Origin: JBHIFB01 sp046760905
Lineage (GTDB): Bacteria; Gemmatimonadota; CAZMKB01
Direction: 5' to 3'
NCBI GenBank assembly: GCA_046760905.1
Contig: JBHIFB010000130.1
Coordinates: forward strand, 1-9,018
DNA length: 9,018 bases
Position 1 is the stretch's first letter. Every line of letters begins with the position of its first letter. The position numbers were made by a program, and so were the translations under genes. Positions 1 through 7,166 of the stretch are shown here, in pieces. Under the pieces are notes generated by a model. That model was not told the origin of the DNA and searched no databases. It saw only the letters and a list, made by a program, of their open reading frames with translations.

Positions 1-17
1 TCCCAGAGTGATAATAT

Positions 18-29
18 GTTACCGTAATT
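18..29. repeat. Left copy of a flanking inverted repeat
   Basis: GTTACCGTAATT here is the exact reverse complement of AATTACGGTAAC at 8943-8954. Similarity extends outward: beyond one mismatched position, four further bases (TATT when read in the right-copy orientation) also agree. The two copies lie almost at the two ends of the window and face opposite ways. Whether they bound a unit or are two scattered copies of a common genomic repeat cannot be decided here. Confidence 0.5.
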
Positions 30-70
30 GCGAACGCGACCACTAAGTTCCAGAAACATTGAATTACTAA

Positions 71-184
71 CTTTTGGTATTTACACAGTTACAGAAAGTA
101 AGTTTAAATTTTTGGGAAAGTCCTCTACTGGAGGAGACCTCTGAAAATACCCTAATTGAACGGCAGTGGATGAGCACTGTTTAG
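71..184 (+). pseudogene. Possible relic of the 3' end of an upstream gene
   Basis: The frame is open from just after a TAA at 68-70 to a TAG at 182-184, 37 codons. Its translation has a protein-like composition, including NFWESPLLEETSENTLIERQ around the middle and end. No ATG start with a ribosome binding site fits; TTG at 74 is the only early start. A strong Shine-Dalgarno follows 19 nt after the stop, as expected between consecutive genes of an operon. I do not recognise the family. It may simply be a chance open frame. Confidence 0.2.
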
Positions 185-215
185 AATACATGTAAGTTGA
201 AAAAGGAGGAGTCTT

Positions 216-257
216 GTGGGTGATAAGCTTAATAACTTTGGTATAAAAATTGCTTAA
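216..257 (+). CDS. 13-codon ORF behind a strong ribosome binding site (leader peptide or truncated gene start)
   Basis: AGGAGG at 204-209 sits 6 nt upstream of a GTG start at 216; a TTG at 214 in another frame is closer. The ORF encodes MGDKLNNFGIKIA and stops at TAA 255-257, 56 nt before the lipoprotein gene. The Shine-Dalgarno is much stronger than the one in front of that gene. Two readings are possible: a translated leader, or the surviving 5' end of a gene cut off by deletion. The peptide has no run of one amino acid that would suggest attenuation. I do not recognise it. Confidence 0.22.
   Translation: MGDKLNNFGIKIA
239..247 (+). promoter_or_regulatory. Candidate extended -10 promoter for the solute-binding lipoprotein
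   Basis: TG at 239-240, one base, then TATAAA at 242-247 forms an extended -10 element. No convincing -35 hexamer lies 16-18 bp upstream. Initiation near 254 would leave a leader of about 60 nt before the ATG at 314. Support is weak because the region is AT-rich. Confidence 0.28.
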
Positions 258-313
258 AATACAACATGATTAATTTCCCGATTACTCATTACATCAGCCG
301 ATGATGGACTGTC

Positions 314-1885
314 ATGAAGAGCGTATTAATAGTTTTTCTTTTTTGTCCGGTACTCATATCATCATGTGCACAAGAGAAAAGTACTGATGAAATAGTTGGA
401 AAGAGAATCCTCACCATAGTTCTATCCTCCGACATCCTAACCCTCGATCCTCACATCTGGGACGAGACTTTGACACACTCAGTTCTAAAGAACATGATGG
501 AGCCACTTATAAAACTCGATGGAGATCTCAAGATAGACCATGAATCATCCATTGCAGAGGGCTGGAACAATCCCGATGACCATACATGGGTATTCCATAT
601 TCGATCTGGAGTACGGTTTCAAAATGGGAAAGTTCTAACCGCGGCTGATGTTAAGGCGAGCCTCGAGAGGGCTAAGTACCACCCCTTGACAGACTTCGGC
701 GGGGGTCTGGGCAATATCGAAAGCATCTCAACAAAAGGGGATTATACCCTCGTTATAAAGATGAGAAAACCGAGCGCCATACTCCCTTATATACTCAACA
801 GTTGTATGATATTATCGAAGGAGCAAGCTGAACGGTGGGATGTGGACGAACTGGTAGAGAAACCGATAGGCACGGGGCCATACCGTCTTATCTCATGGGA
901 AAGAGGGAAGTCAATAAGGCTTAAAGCATTCGATAATTACTGGAAAGGCAAGCCGGCCTTTGACAGGGTCGTCATAATACCAGAATCCGATTCACGGAAA
1001 AGAGTAAATATGATTCTTAATGGGGAAGCAGACCTTGTCGTGGATATCCCGGTTGATGTTGTAGATAGTTTGAAAGAGCGACCAGATATGAGGCTGATAT
1101 CGCAGGAGAGCCTGAGGGTTATCTATCTCGGCTTCGATATGGAAAAGGACCAAAGCCCGTATGTTGATGCTGCCGGGAGTCCGCTTAAAAACAGAAAGGT
1201 CAGACAGGCCATCTACCTTGCGATAGATGAGGAGAAGATAATCAGGGAAGTTCTTCGCGGACACGGAAAACCCGCCAGCCAGTTTTGCTCTCCGTATGTA
1301 TTCGGGTTCAACCCGAAGATAGAGAGGCTTCCTTACGATCCAGAGAGGGCTAAAGTGCTCCTAACAGAAGCAGGGTACGCAGATGGTTTTAAGATCACGT
1401 TTCACTGTCCAAACAACAGGTATGTTAAGGATGAAGAGATAGGTGCCATGATCGTTCAGCAACTGAAGCAGGTGGGCATCGATGCTAAGCTCAGAGCACT
1501 GCCAAAGGAGATATTCTTTCCCCAATTTATAGAAGGGAATTACTCCTTCTTCCTGATTGGATGGGATTGTCCCAATGGTGATGCGATATGGTCTTTCCTG
1601 AATTGCCTTCACACGAGGGTCCCTCCGGCGTATGGCTACTTGAACGTGGGTGGCTACAGCAATGCTTACCTTGATTCCCTGATCGAAATGATCGAAGTCA
1701 CCATGGATCCTGTTGAAAGGACACGCCTCTTCGAAGAAGCACAGGAAATCGGGACGAGGGACATCCCATGGATACCTCTTCATACACAGGTCGACATTTA
1801 CGGGGTAAAGAAGGACCTGTCGTTTAATCCCAGGCTTGACAAGCAATTGGCCCTGAATGAAATCAAACCGGCGGGAAAAAAATGA
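314..1885 (+). CDS. ABC transporter solute-binding lipoprotein, family 5 (peptide/oligopeptide/nickel type)
   Basis: Predicted periplasmic lipoprotein that captures a ligand, most often a short peptide, for an ABC importer. The first 17 residues form a hydrophobic signal peptide ending in the lipobox ISS-C, so Cys18 should be lipidated; this fixes the ATG at 314, although no strong Shine-Dalgarno precedes it. SBP_bac_5 hallmarks are clear: LTLDP at 42-46, the block around residues 84-112 (W84, then TWVFHIRSGVRFQNG and LTAADV), GTGPY at 186-190 followed by the NYW block, NRKVRQAI near 293-300, and GW at 416-417. At 523 residues it has normal family length. No permease or ATPase gene is adjacent, so it is an orphan here and its ligand cannot be assigned. 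The mature protein has five further cysteines (164, 325, 365, 419, 431), many for this family. Confidence 0.93.
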   Translation: MKSVLIVFLFCPVLISSCAQEKSTDEIVGKRILTIVLSSDILTLDPHIWDETLTHSVLKNMMEPLIKLDGDLKIDHESSIAEGWNNPDDHTWVFHIRSGVRFQNGKVLTAADVKASLERAKYHPLTDFGGGLGNIESISTKGDYTLVIKMRKPSAILPYILNSCMILSKEQAERWDVDELVEKPIGTGPYRLISWERGKSIRLKAFDNYWKGKPAFDRVVIIPESDSRKRVNMILNGEADLVVDIPVDVVDSLKERPDMRLISQESLRVIYLGFDMEKDQSPYVDAAGSPLKNRKVRQAIYLAIDEEKIIREVLRGHGKPASQFCSPYVFGFNPKIERLPYDPERAKVLLTEAGYADGFKITFHCPNNRYVKDEEIGAMIVQQLKQVGIDAKLRALPKEIFFPQFIEGNYSFFLIGWDCPNGDAIWSFLNCLHTRVPPAYGYLNVGGYSNAYLDSLIEMIEVTMDPVERTRLFEEAQEIGTRDIPWIPLHTQVDIYGVKKDLSFNPRLDKQLALNEIKPAGKK

Positions 1886-1894
1886 AGCTGGTTT
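1865..1894. terminator. Weak hairpin between convergent genes
   Basis: AAACCGG at 1865-1871 can pair with CTGGTTT at 1888-1894 (one G-T wobble), around a 16-nt loop holding the lipoprotein stop codon. The downstream arm ends in a T run on the + strand. The long loop and short T tract make this a poor intrinsic terminator, but only 15 bp separate the two convergent coding regions. Confidence 0.2.
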
Positions 1895-1900
1895 TCCGGA

Positions 1901-4120
1901 TTATTGTATGTAACCGAGGGCTCTCAACTTCTCCAGTATCTCATCGTCTGCTTCGGTTTCCTCTTGCACCCCCTTATATGTTCTCGAGATGATTTCATCG
2001 TAACTGGAAATCGTTCTGACCGGATGTGAAGCAACAAATTCTTCGGAAAAAGCTTCGAGGATTACACGGCCATCCATATCCTCGGCAACAGGGTAGCCTA
2101 GAAGATAAAGTACCGTCGGTGTGACATCGAAGATCGATGCTCCGTGAATCCGTCTCCCTTTCTTGACGGGTCCACCCATCATCATTATTACTCCGTTTAT
2201 TCGATGGCCACCGGATAAAATGTCCTTCATCGGTATTGCAATCTCGGTGATCGGCCTCCTCTTGTTTTTTATCATGATGCTATCATTGCTGTCAAGCCAT
2301 TTATTGACAGTCACTACGATGTCAGCATCGGACGTGGGGTCGAGCTTTATTCTCTGGATGATCTTATCGCCTCGTAAGGTCTGTAGGGAATTTAAATCAT
2401 CGATGAGGGCATTCTTGAATACAGAAAGGGAGTCCTCGTCAGTTTTAAGAGTATCATTGAAGTAGATCTTTCTTGTCTTTTCCCTGAGCTTGCTTCCCCC
2501 AATATAGACCAGCGTTTTTTCAATATCGACCGCGCCTTCATCGTCTCTGCTGAGCCAGCCTTTCATTTCAAAATAACGGTTTAGATCTATCGCAGTCGCC
2601 TGCCTCAGATAAGGCCCTGACCCGTGATCCGAAACAATTATTAGTACGGTTGAATCACCTGCCTGCTTCGTAAAATAACCCAAACATGAATCTGTGAACT
2701 CGTAATAGGAATCTATTACATGACCTGAAAAAGCGTCTTCTCCTTTTTTATGAAAAAGCGAATAGGGGAAGGTGAAATAGCTAGGGTGGAATTGGTAAAA
2801 ATGGTGCTGGATATTATCTATTCCCCACAGGTAAACACACAGGAGTCTGGGTGAATAGTGTTGGCTCAGAAGATTTGTGATGCTGAACACATGATTGTCA
2901 TTCTTGTAAACTCTGCAGAGTGTGTTCCAAAGGAAATCATCAACGGAATGCTGTTCGAGTGAATTCAAAACGGGTTCGAAGATATCATCCGGGTGGTAAT
3001 CTGTGAACCGGGAAAGATCACAGGTGATCGAGTCAGAAGATATTATCGAATCGATTAGCGGAATTATGTGTTGCGGCATGCATTTGTTCCTGACATTAAG
3101 GAACTTGAATCTATCACTTACAATGAATCCATTCACCTTCTCTACCGGCCAGGTTGCCCACCAGTTTATAACTCCCACCTCATCCCAGTTTCCGACAATA
3201 TTCCAAAGTGCAGATGTCTTTCGGGATTGGCTCGTCACGGGAACAGAACGCATCTTGCCCGGCCTTTTTACAACATAGTCACTGACTCCATGTTTTGAAT
3301 GGGTCTTTCCCGTAGCGATAGTCGTCCATAAGACCGGCGATTTAAGAGGGGTCGCAGAACGTAGCTGGCCCCAACAGCCATTCTCGATTATATGGGAAAT
3401 ATTCTCTACCCCGCCTTGATGTCTCAACCGATTAATGAACGAACTCGTGGCGGCGTCAACTCCCACAAGTATCACTCTCAGATGATTATCCACGATGTCG
3501 AAATCAGCGTGTATTCGACCAGTACTCTCCCTGAATATCGACAAAGAAAGTATTAAGAGGATGATGACCAATGCGAGTTCGATGCCTATGGCTACAATCC
3601 TGACTGCGAAGCATTCAATAAACTTCCAAACCGCATGGCCCAATAGAATTAATAGGATCGAGAGTACTGAAACCGATATGAAGGAAGCGGTAAGGATCCA
3701 CGCACCGCGTTTTGAATAGAAATCGAGATAGGTCAAATATCTTGTAAAGTGAAACCACAATAGCAGATGCAGGAAAATTACAGAGACTACAAGCTCCCAC
3801 ACTATAGTCTTTTCAAGTGAGACCAGCCGTTTCTTGCCGGGAATGAGTTTCCGCACAGCTGCTGTTGCTATGAAGAGAAGGAGAGAGTAAATCATGAAGA
3901 ATACCACGTAGAGGAGCAACAATCCTTCGGGCGAGGAAATCAACCGAGTGGGACCGCTTCCGAATATATTTCTTGTAACAATGAGAATGAGATCAGTTGT
4001 GGCAATAAGGAGGCTTGATATAGGAGTGTCAACATAAACAGAAATATAACCCAGGATAATGCCGAATGACAGGCCGGTTAAGATAGTGAACTTCAAGGTG
4101 TAAAGATAACTTCTCACCAT
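1901..4120 (-). CDS. Membrane-anchored alkaline-phosphatase-superfamily phosphodiesterase/phosphotransferase (PF01663-like)
   Basis: The N-terminal ~196 residues are strongly hydrophobic, with likely membrane helices near 11-30, 66-88, 106-128, 140-166 and 173-196 and a weaker segment near 36-52. The basic loop at 90-104 should be cytoplasmic, which places the C-terminal catalytic domain outside the membrane. That domain has superfamily metal-site features in order: VGVDA with Asp222; SPVLWTTIATG with Ser261 as probable nucleophile and HG at 277-278; GIDNIQHH with Asp435 and His439; VSDHG with Asp498-His499; and GGH with His639. The C-terminus EILEKLRALGYIQ is typical of related enzymes. The substrate is unknown: nucleotide-type diesters, phospholipid head groups and glycan phospho-substituents are all possible. 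ATG at 4120 is preceded by an AG-rich Shine-Dalgarno-like stretch about 9 nt upstream. It is monocistronic here. Confidence 0.9.
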   Translation of the reverse strand: MVRSYLYTLKFTILTGLSFGIILGYISVYVDTPISSLLIATTDLILIVTRNIFGSGPTRLISSPEGLLLLYVVFFMIYSLLLFIATAAVRKLIPGKKRLVSLEKTIVWELVVSVIFLHLLLWFHFTRYLTYLDFYSKRGAWILTASFISVSVLSILLILLGHAVWKFIECFAVRIVAIGIELALVIILLILSLSIFRESTGRIHADFDIVDNHLRVILVGVDAATSSFINRLRHQGGVENISHIIENGCWGQLRSATPLKSPVLWTTIATGKTHSKHGVSDYVVKRPGKMRSVPVTSQSRKTSALWNIVGNWDEVGVINWWATWPVEKVNGFIVSDRFKFLNVRNKCMPQHIIPLIDSIISSDSITCDLSRFTDYHPDDIFEPVLNSLEQHSVDDFLWNTLCRVYKNDNHVFSITNLLSQHYSPRLLCVYLWGIDNIQHHFYQFHPSYFTFPYSLFHKKGEDAFSGHVIDSYYEFTDSCLGYFTKQAGDSTVLIIVSDHGSGPYLRQATAIDLNRYFEMKGWLSRDDEGAVDIEKTLVYIGGSKLREKTRKIYFNDTLKTDEDSLSVFKNALIDDLNSLQTLRGDKIIQRIKLDPTSDADIVVTVNKWLDSNDSIMIKNKRRPITEIAIPMKDILSGGHRINGVIMMMGGPVKKGRRIHGASIFDVTPTVLYLLGYPVAEDMDGRVILEAFSEEFVASHPVRTISSYDEIISRTYKGVQEETEADDEILEKLRALGYIQ

Positions 4121-4142
4121 ATATGATTACTTCTCTTGTTTC

Positions 4143-4163
4143 CTCATTGAGGTGCAAAATGAG
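4143..4163 (-). promoter_or_regulatory. Small hairpin in the phosphodiesterase leader
   Basis: CTCATT at 4143-4148 pairs with AATGAG at 4158-4163 around a 9-nt loop. It lies in the predicted 5' untranslated leader, 23-43 nt upstream of the start codon and just upstream of the ribosome binding region. The stem is short, so a regulatory role is speculative. Confidence 0.22.
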
Positions 4164-4220
4164 TGGAGTTTCAACGAATAGAGGTCAGAAGTCTCCTGAT
4201 TTAAATTTCATATTTGAATG

Positions 4221-4249
4221 ATTATAGCCAGTCAAGGAATCCCTGTCAA
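4221..4249 (-). promoter_or_regulatory. Full-consensus sigma70-type promoter of the phosphodiesterase gene
   Basis: Read on the - strand, TTGACA (4249-4244) is followed by a 17-bp spacer and TATAAT (4226-4221). Both hexamers match consensus fully and the spacing is optimal. Initiation would fall near 4214, giving a leader of about 94 nt before the ATG at 4120. Such a complete match is rare by chance, and its placement upstream of a correctly oriented gene supports function. It assumes the organism's main sigma factor recognises the standard motif. Confidence 0.75.
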
Positions 4250-4610
4250 GCGACTCAATCGAGCTCTGAAAAAGTACTTCTGAGCGAATCACAAAGCATA
4301 AGGTAGCGTTTCTGGTGAGATGTCATTGCAACTTTTTCACACTCGAGTGAAATGGTATTCGCATATATATATTGTGCAGTAGCATGGCAACCGGCTCGTA
4401 ATAATGGGCTTTCCTTGGCTCACCTGGCGAATAATCTCCGCAATGAAACGAGAAGTCTGCAAATATTTGAAAGATAAAGAATCAAATAGAACAGGATGAT
4501 TTCATAACTCTTTGATATATAAAGGATTGCAGGATGGGGGCAATTAGGAACAATTGTTGCTTGAAAACAGTTATTTCGAGGGAATATTAACTGTCATCGG
4601 GTGGCCTCCA
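4250..4610. other. Divergent intergenic region with inverted repeats
   Basis: No gene is seen between the phosphodiesterase promoter and the beta-helix gene. A hairpin with one T-T mismatch pairs 4263-4270 with 4278-4285. TTTCAC 4335-4340 pairs with GTGAAA 4347-4352, and the core CACTCGAGTG at 4340-4349 is a perfect 10-bp palindrome. A short alternating AT tract lies at 4363-4371. The + strand shows no promoter with both good hexamers; TATATA at 4516-4521 is a weak -10 candidate for the beta-helix gene. A TTG at 4554 is in frame with that gene but is a poor start. Confidence 0.5.
4335..4352. promoter_or_regulatory. Palindromic operator-like site
   Basis: The sequence reads as TTTCAC, a 6-nt centre, then GTGAAA; its inner ten bases CACTCGAGTG (4340-4349) are perfectly self-complementary. 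It lies about 260 bp upstream of the beta-helix ATG and about 85 bp upstream of the phosphodiesterase -35. It could bind a dimeric regulator or form a small hairpin. No regulator is identifiable. Confidence 0.25.
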
Positions 4611-7151
4611 ATGCGAAGAGAAGGGATTGCATTCTTTGCTTGCTGTCTCTGGTTTCTGTCTGTTTCAGGCTACGGTTATGCGAGTACTGTAGTTGTCCCG
4701 GATGATTTCGCCAGGATTGGAGATGCTCTATCCACCTTAAGCAGTGGCGATACCCTTATTGTCAGGCGAGGGAAATACTCACCCTCCACAAACGATGAAA
4801 TCTATCCCCTCGTTATTCCGAATGGAATTATCATTCTTGGTGAAGACAGGGATTCTTGCATCCTCGATGCCGAAGGTACTGATCGGGTCATAAGCTGCGG
4901 GAATCTGACTTCACCGCTAACTCGTTTTGAAAATCTCACCATCAGAGGGGGATCATCCGAGTACCGTGGAGGAGGCATTTTCGTTGGTAATAGAACGACA
5001 TTAACTCTGCAGAACTGTAGAATCACTGGGAATCGATCATTCAGTGGTGGCGGTGGGATTGCAATCATAAACTCAGATGATGTGATTGTCGAGGACTGCG
5101 TGATCGATTCTAATTCATCAAATATGAGGGGAGGGGGAATTTACTGTTATCAGTCATCCCCGAGCCTTGCGTATAATCATATCTTCTCAAATAGTGGCGA
5201 TAATGGTGGCGGCGTGGGTTGTTTAAACAGATCATCACCGGTAATAATAGAGTGCATAATTGAGTACAACTCAGCCTCAGGTAAAGGAGGTGGCATCGAA
5301 AGCTATGGCAACTCGTCTCCTGTTATCCAAGAATGCAGTATCAGATACAATACCGCATATAAGGGTGGAGGATTGACACTTCAGGAAGGTTCAGAGGCGA
5401 TTGTTGAAGATAGTCACTTCTTACAAAACAGCGCCAGATACGGCGGTGCTGTATTCAGCAGTAACACAGGTAGGACCGTATTTAGAAGAAACACGATCGA
5501 TGGAAACATAGCCGGCAGGGACGAGGACGATGGCGGTGGGGGTGGAGGGTTCTACTTGCATTCGTCTTCGGACGCATTGATAGATTCCAATACCATAATC
5601 AATAACAGGGCTGGTAGCGAGGAAGGATCATACGGTTATGGGGGAGGAATAAAGTGTAACGGTGGGCCTTCTCCAGAAATTTTAAATAATATTATACACA
5701 ATAACATTGCAAACGATGAGGGCGGGGGGATATGGATGAATACCGGGTGCTCTGGTGTAGTGGAAAACAACGATATTCAATATAACTCAAGCAGTTACAC
5801 ACCGCGGCAGGCAGGTGTTGGTGGTGGAATATTCTTAAACCAGGCAGATGTAGTTGTAAAAAACAACATAATATCGAATAATTCAGCGAAACGACAGGCG
5901 GGTGGAATTTATATCCAGAACAGGTATCCCCGGGGCAATCCAGATAATGTCTATCCCCAGATCATAGAGAATGAGATATCTGGCAATGTCTGCGATAACG
6001 ACGGTGGAGCAATTACAACCTCGCAATGCGATTCAAGCAGCATAGTTGGAAACATTATATCGAATAACTTTGCCGGCCATGGTGGAGGTGCGATTCAGGT
6101 GGTCTATGATTCCAAGACCTATCTATCAAGCAATATAATCGAGGGAAACCAATCCCAGGATGGAGGGGGTGGAGCAATATTTATATGTAGAGGTTCAAAG
6201 CCGACAATAATAAATAACATAATAGGCAATAATTCTTCAATGGATCAGCCGGGTGGGGCCATAGACTGCCTGAAAAACACATTTCCAAACATCACTGACA
6301 ACCAGTTTTCAGATAACTGGGGCTACAAAGGTGGTGCAGTCAATGTTAGAGACAGTGCAATCGTGAGGATCGAACGCAACACATTTGCAAACAACTCATC
6401 TGAAGTATCCGGAGAAGCTGTGTGTTCATACGGTGATCCCGCCATACTCATCATTTCCAACAATACTTTTTTCGAAAACAATATCGGTGATGGCAATACG
6501 ATAGTAATAGGAAGCGGGACGTATGCATTGGTTGAGAACAATATAATATCAAATGAATCCGGCAGAGAACCGTTTATTATACAGGATTATGAGAAGGTTC
6601 TCATACAGTATAACTGCTTCTGGAATGATGAGGGAGATACTATATCAATGAATTTTGATGATACCCTGCAGAATATCTTCGCCAACCCGAAATTCATCGA
6701 CCCGGTAATCCTGGACTTTCACCTAAATAACGATTCTCCATGCATCGATGCCGGTAACCCGGAGTCCCCCTTGGACCCGGACAGCACGATCGCCGACATC
6801 GGCAGGTTCTACTTCGAACAAGAAACCGGCATACTTGAACCACCACAGGAGTTTATCGGGAAGCTGCCTTTTGTCACTTTGATTCAGAATTACCCTAATC
6901 CTTTCAACCCGACGACCACGATCACCTTAATCATCAGTTCAGATTCCATCAAACCGATTGACATCGCAATTTACGATTCAAGGGGGCACTTTGTGAAAAA
7001 GCTGTTCATGGGTACTCCCGAAGCGGGTATTTACAGGTTTGTATGGGACGGTAAAAATGATAAAGGACATTCGGTGGGCAGCGGGGTTTACTTCTGCAGG
7101 GTAAAAGCTGAAAGTGGCGGATCGACCATTAAGATGATTCTGGAAAAATGA
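4611..7151 (+). CDS. Secreted right-handed parallel beta-helix protein with T9SS type A sorting domain
   Basis: Starting at ATG 4611 gives a clear signal peptide: basic MRRE, a hydrophobic core at about 5-20, and cleavage after GYA at 24. The frame extends back to a TTG at 4554, but those 19 residues would bury the signal peptide and its AGGA is only 3-4 nt away, so ATG is preferred despite a weak GGGTGG Shine-Dalgarno. Residues 25-70 (VVVPDDFARIGDAL, then GDTLIV and GKY) form the usual cap of beta-helix repeat proteins. About 19 coils follow, each opening with GGG or GGA and closing with an N-rich turn. SPCIDAGNP at 709-717 is a common end motif. Residues 752-846 form the sorting domain: NYPNPFNP at 760-767, then WDG and SGVYF. 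The product should be exported by Sec and then by T9SS to the surface or medium. Binding or hydrolytic function is unknown; many relatives act on polysaccharides. Confidence 0.9.
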   Translation: MRREGIAFFACCLWFLSVSGYGYASTVVVPDDFARIGDALSTLSSGDTLIVRRGKYSPSTNDEIYPLVIPNGIIILGEDRDSCILDAEGTDRVISCGNLTSPLTRFENLTIRGGSSEYRGGGIFVGNRTTLTLQNCRITGNRSFSGGGGIAIINSDDVIVEDCVIDSNSSNMRGGGIYCYQSSPSLAYNHIFSNSGDNGGGVGCLNRSSPVIIECIIEYNSASGKGGGIESYGNSSPVIQECSIRYNTAYKGGGLTLQEGSEAIVEDSHFLQNSARYGGAVFSSNTGRTVFRRNTIDGNIAGRDEDDGGGGGGFYLHSSSDALIDSNTIINNRAGSEEGSYGYGGGIKCNGGPSPEILNNIIHNNIANDEGGGIWMNTGCSGVVENNDIQYNSSSYTPRQAGVGGGIFLNQADVVVKNNIISNNSAKRQAGGIYIQNRYPRGNPDNVYPQIIENEISGNVCDNDGGAITTSQCDSSSIVGNIISNNFAGHGGGAIQVVYDSKTYLSSNIIEGNQSQDGGGGAIFICRGSKPTIINNIIGNNSSMDQPGGAIDCLKNTFPNITDNQFSDNWGYKGGAVNVRDSAIVRIERNTFANNSSEVSGEAVCSYGDPAILIISNNTFFENNIGDGNTIVIGSGTYALVENNIISNESGREPFIIQDYEKVLIQYNCFWNDEGDTISMNFDDTLQNIFANPKFIDPVILDFHLNNDSPCIDAGNPESPLDPDSTIADIGRFYFEQETGILEPPQEFIGKLPFVTLIQNYPNPFNPTTTITLIISSDSIKPIDIAIYDSRGHFVKKLFMGTPEAGIYRFVWDGKNDKGHSVGSGVYFCRVKAESGGSTIKMILEK
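4968..6563 (+). repeat. Array of about 19 beta-helix coil repeats within the coding region
   Basis: Protein-level repeats of about 22-34 residues run from residue 120 to roughly 650, each with the pattern GG[GA][IVA], a short strand, a polar turn, then an xN.I..N segment. The DNA copies are mostly diverged, but some keep similarity: 5865-5883 and 6051-6069 match at 17 of 19 bases (encoding NIISNN). Coils 7, 8, 10 and 12 carry longer loops, such as the acidic RDEDD insertion before residue 310 and the RYPRGNPDNVYP insertion. The last two coils lose the GGG signature. Confidence 0.8.
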
Positions 7152-7166
7152 GTGCCAACCTCATTT
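7146..7166. terminator. Possible bidirectional terminator between convergent genes
   Basis: AAATGAG at 7146-7152 pairs perfectly with CTCATTT at 7160-7166 around a 7-nt loop. It spans the stop codon of the beta-helix gene and ends directly before the stop codon of the opposite gene. A-runs precede it and T-rich sequence follows, so it could act from both sides, but the stem has only two G-C pairs. Confidence 0.35.

Larger units (their letters stand above)
1..313. other. Left flank without an intact gene
   Basis: No intact coding region, tRNA or rRNA is visible here. The stretch contains a 12-nt motif repeated in inverse orientation at the far right (18-29), a frame open from 71 to 184 that may be a gene relic, and two mutually exclusive small hairpins sharing the GAGG at 131-134 (121-125 with 131-135, and 131-134 with 138-141). 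A third hairpin pairs CAGTG 164-168 with CACTG 175-179. A strong ribosome binding site at 204-209 precedes a 13-codon ORF, and an extended -10 promoter candidate lies near 239-247. It does not match any riboswitch I can recognise. Confidence 0.6.

Noticed and set aside
1..313. Riboswitch or structured leader RNA for the lipoprotein gene
   Set aside because: Only short isolated hairpins are present and none matches a conserved riboswitch core that I know.
1361..1846. 161-codon open frame on the - strand inside the lipoprotein gene
   Set aside because: It lies wholly antisense to a clear family 5 binding protein, and its translation has no recognisable motif; it is a shadow of the real frame.
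4361..4372. TATATATATA tract as a -10 promoter element
   Set aside because: No acceptable -35 lies 16-18 bp upstream, and it is a simple AT alternation in AT-rich sequence.
4554..4610. Longer version of the beta-helix protein starting at TTG 4554
   Set aside because: It would place 19 extra residues before a well-formed signal peptide, and the AGGA is too close to the TTG. ATG 4611 explains the sequence better.
4968..6563. Repeated GGTGG/GGAGG DNA motifs as a tandem DNA repeat or CRISPR-like array
   Set aside because: The repeats are codons for the GGG that opens each beta-helix coil; spacing is variable and DNA copies are diverged, with no direct repeats of constant length.
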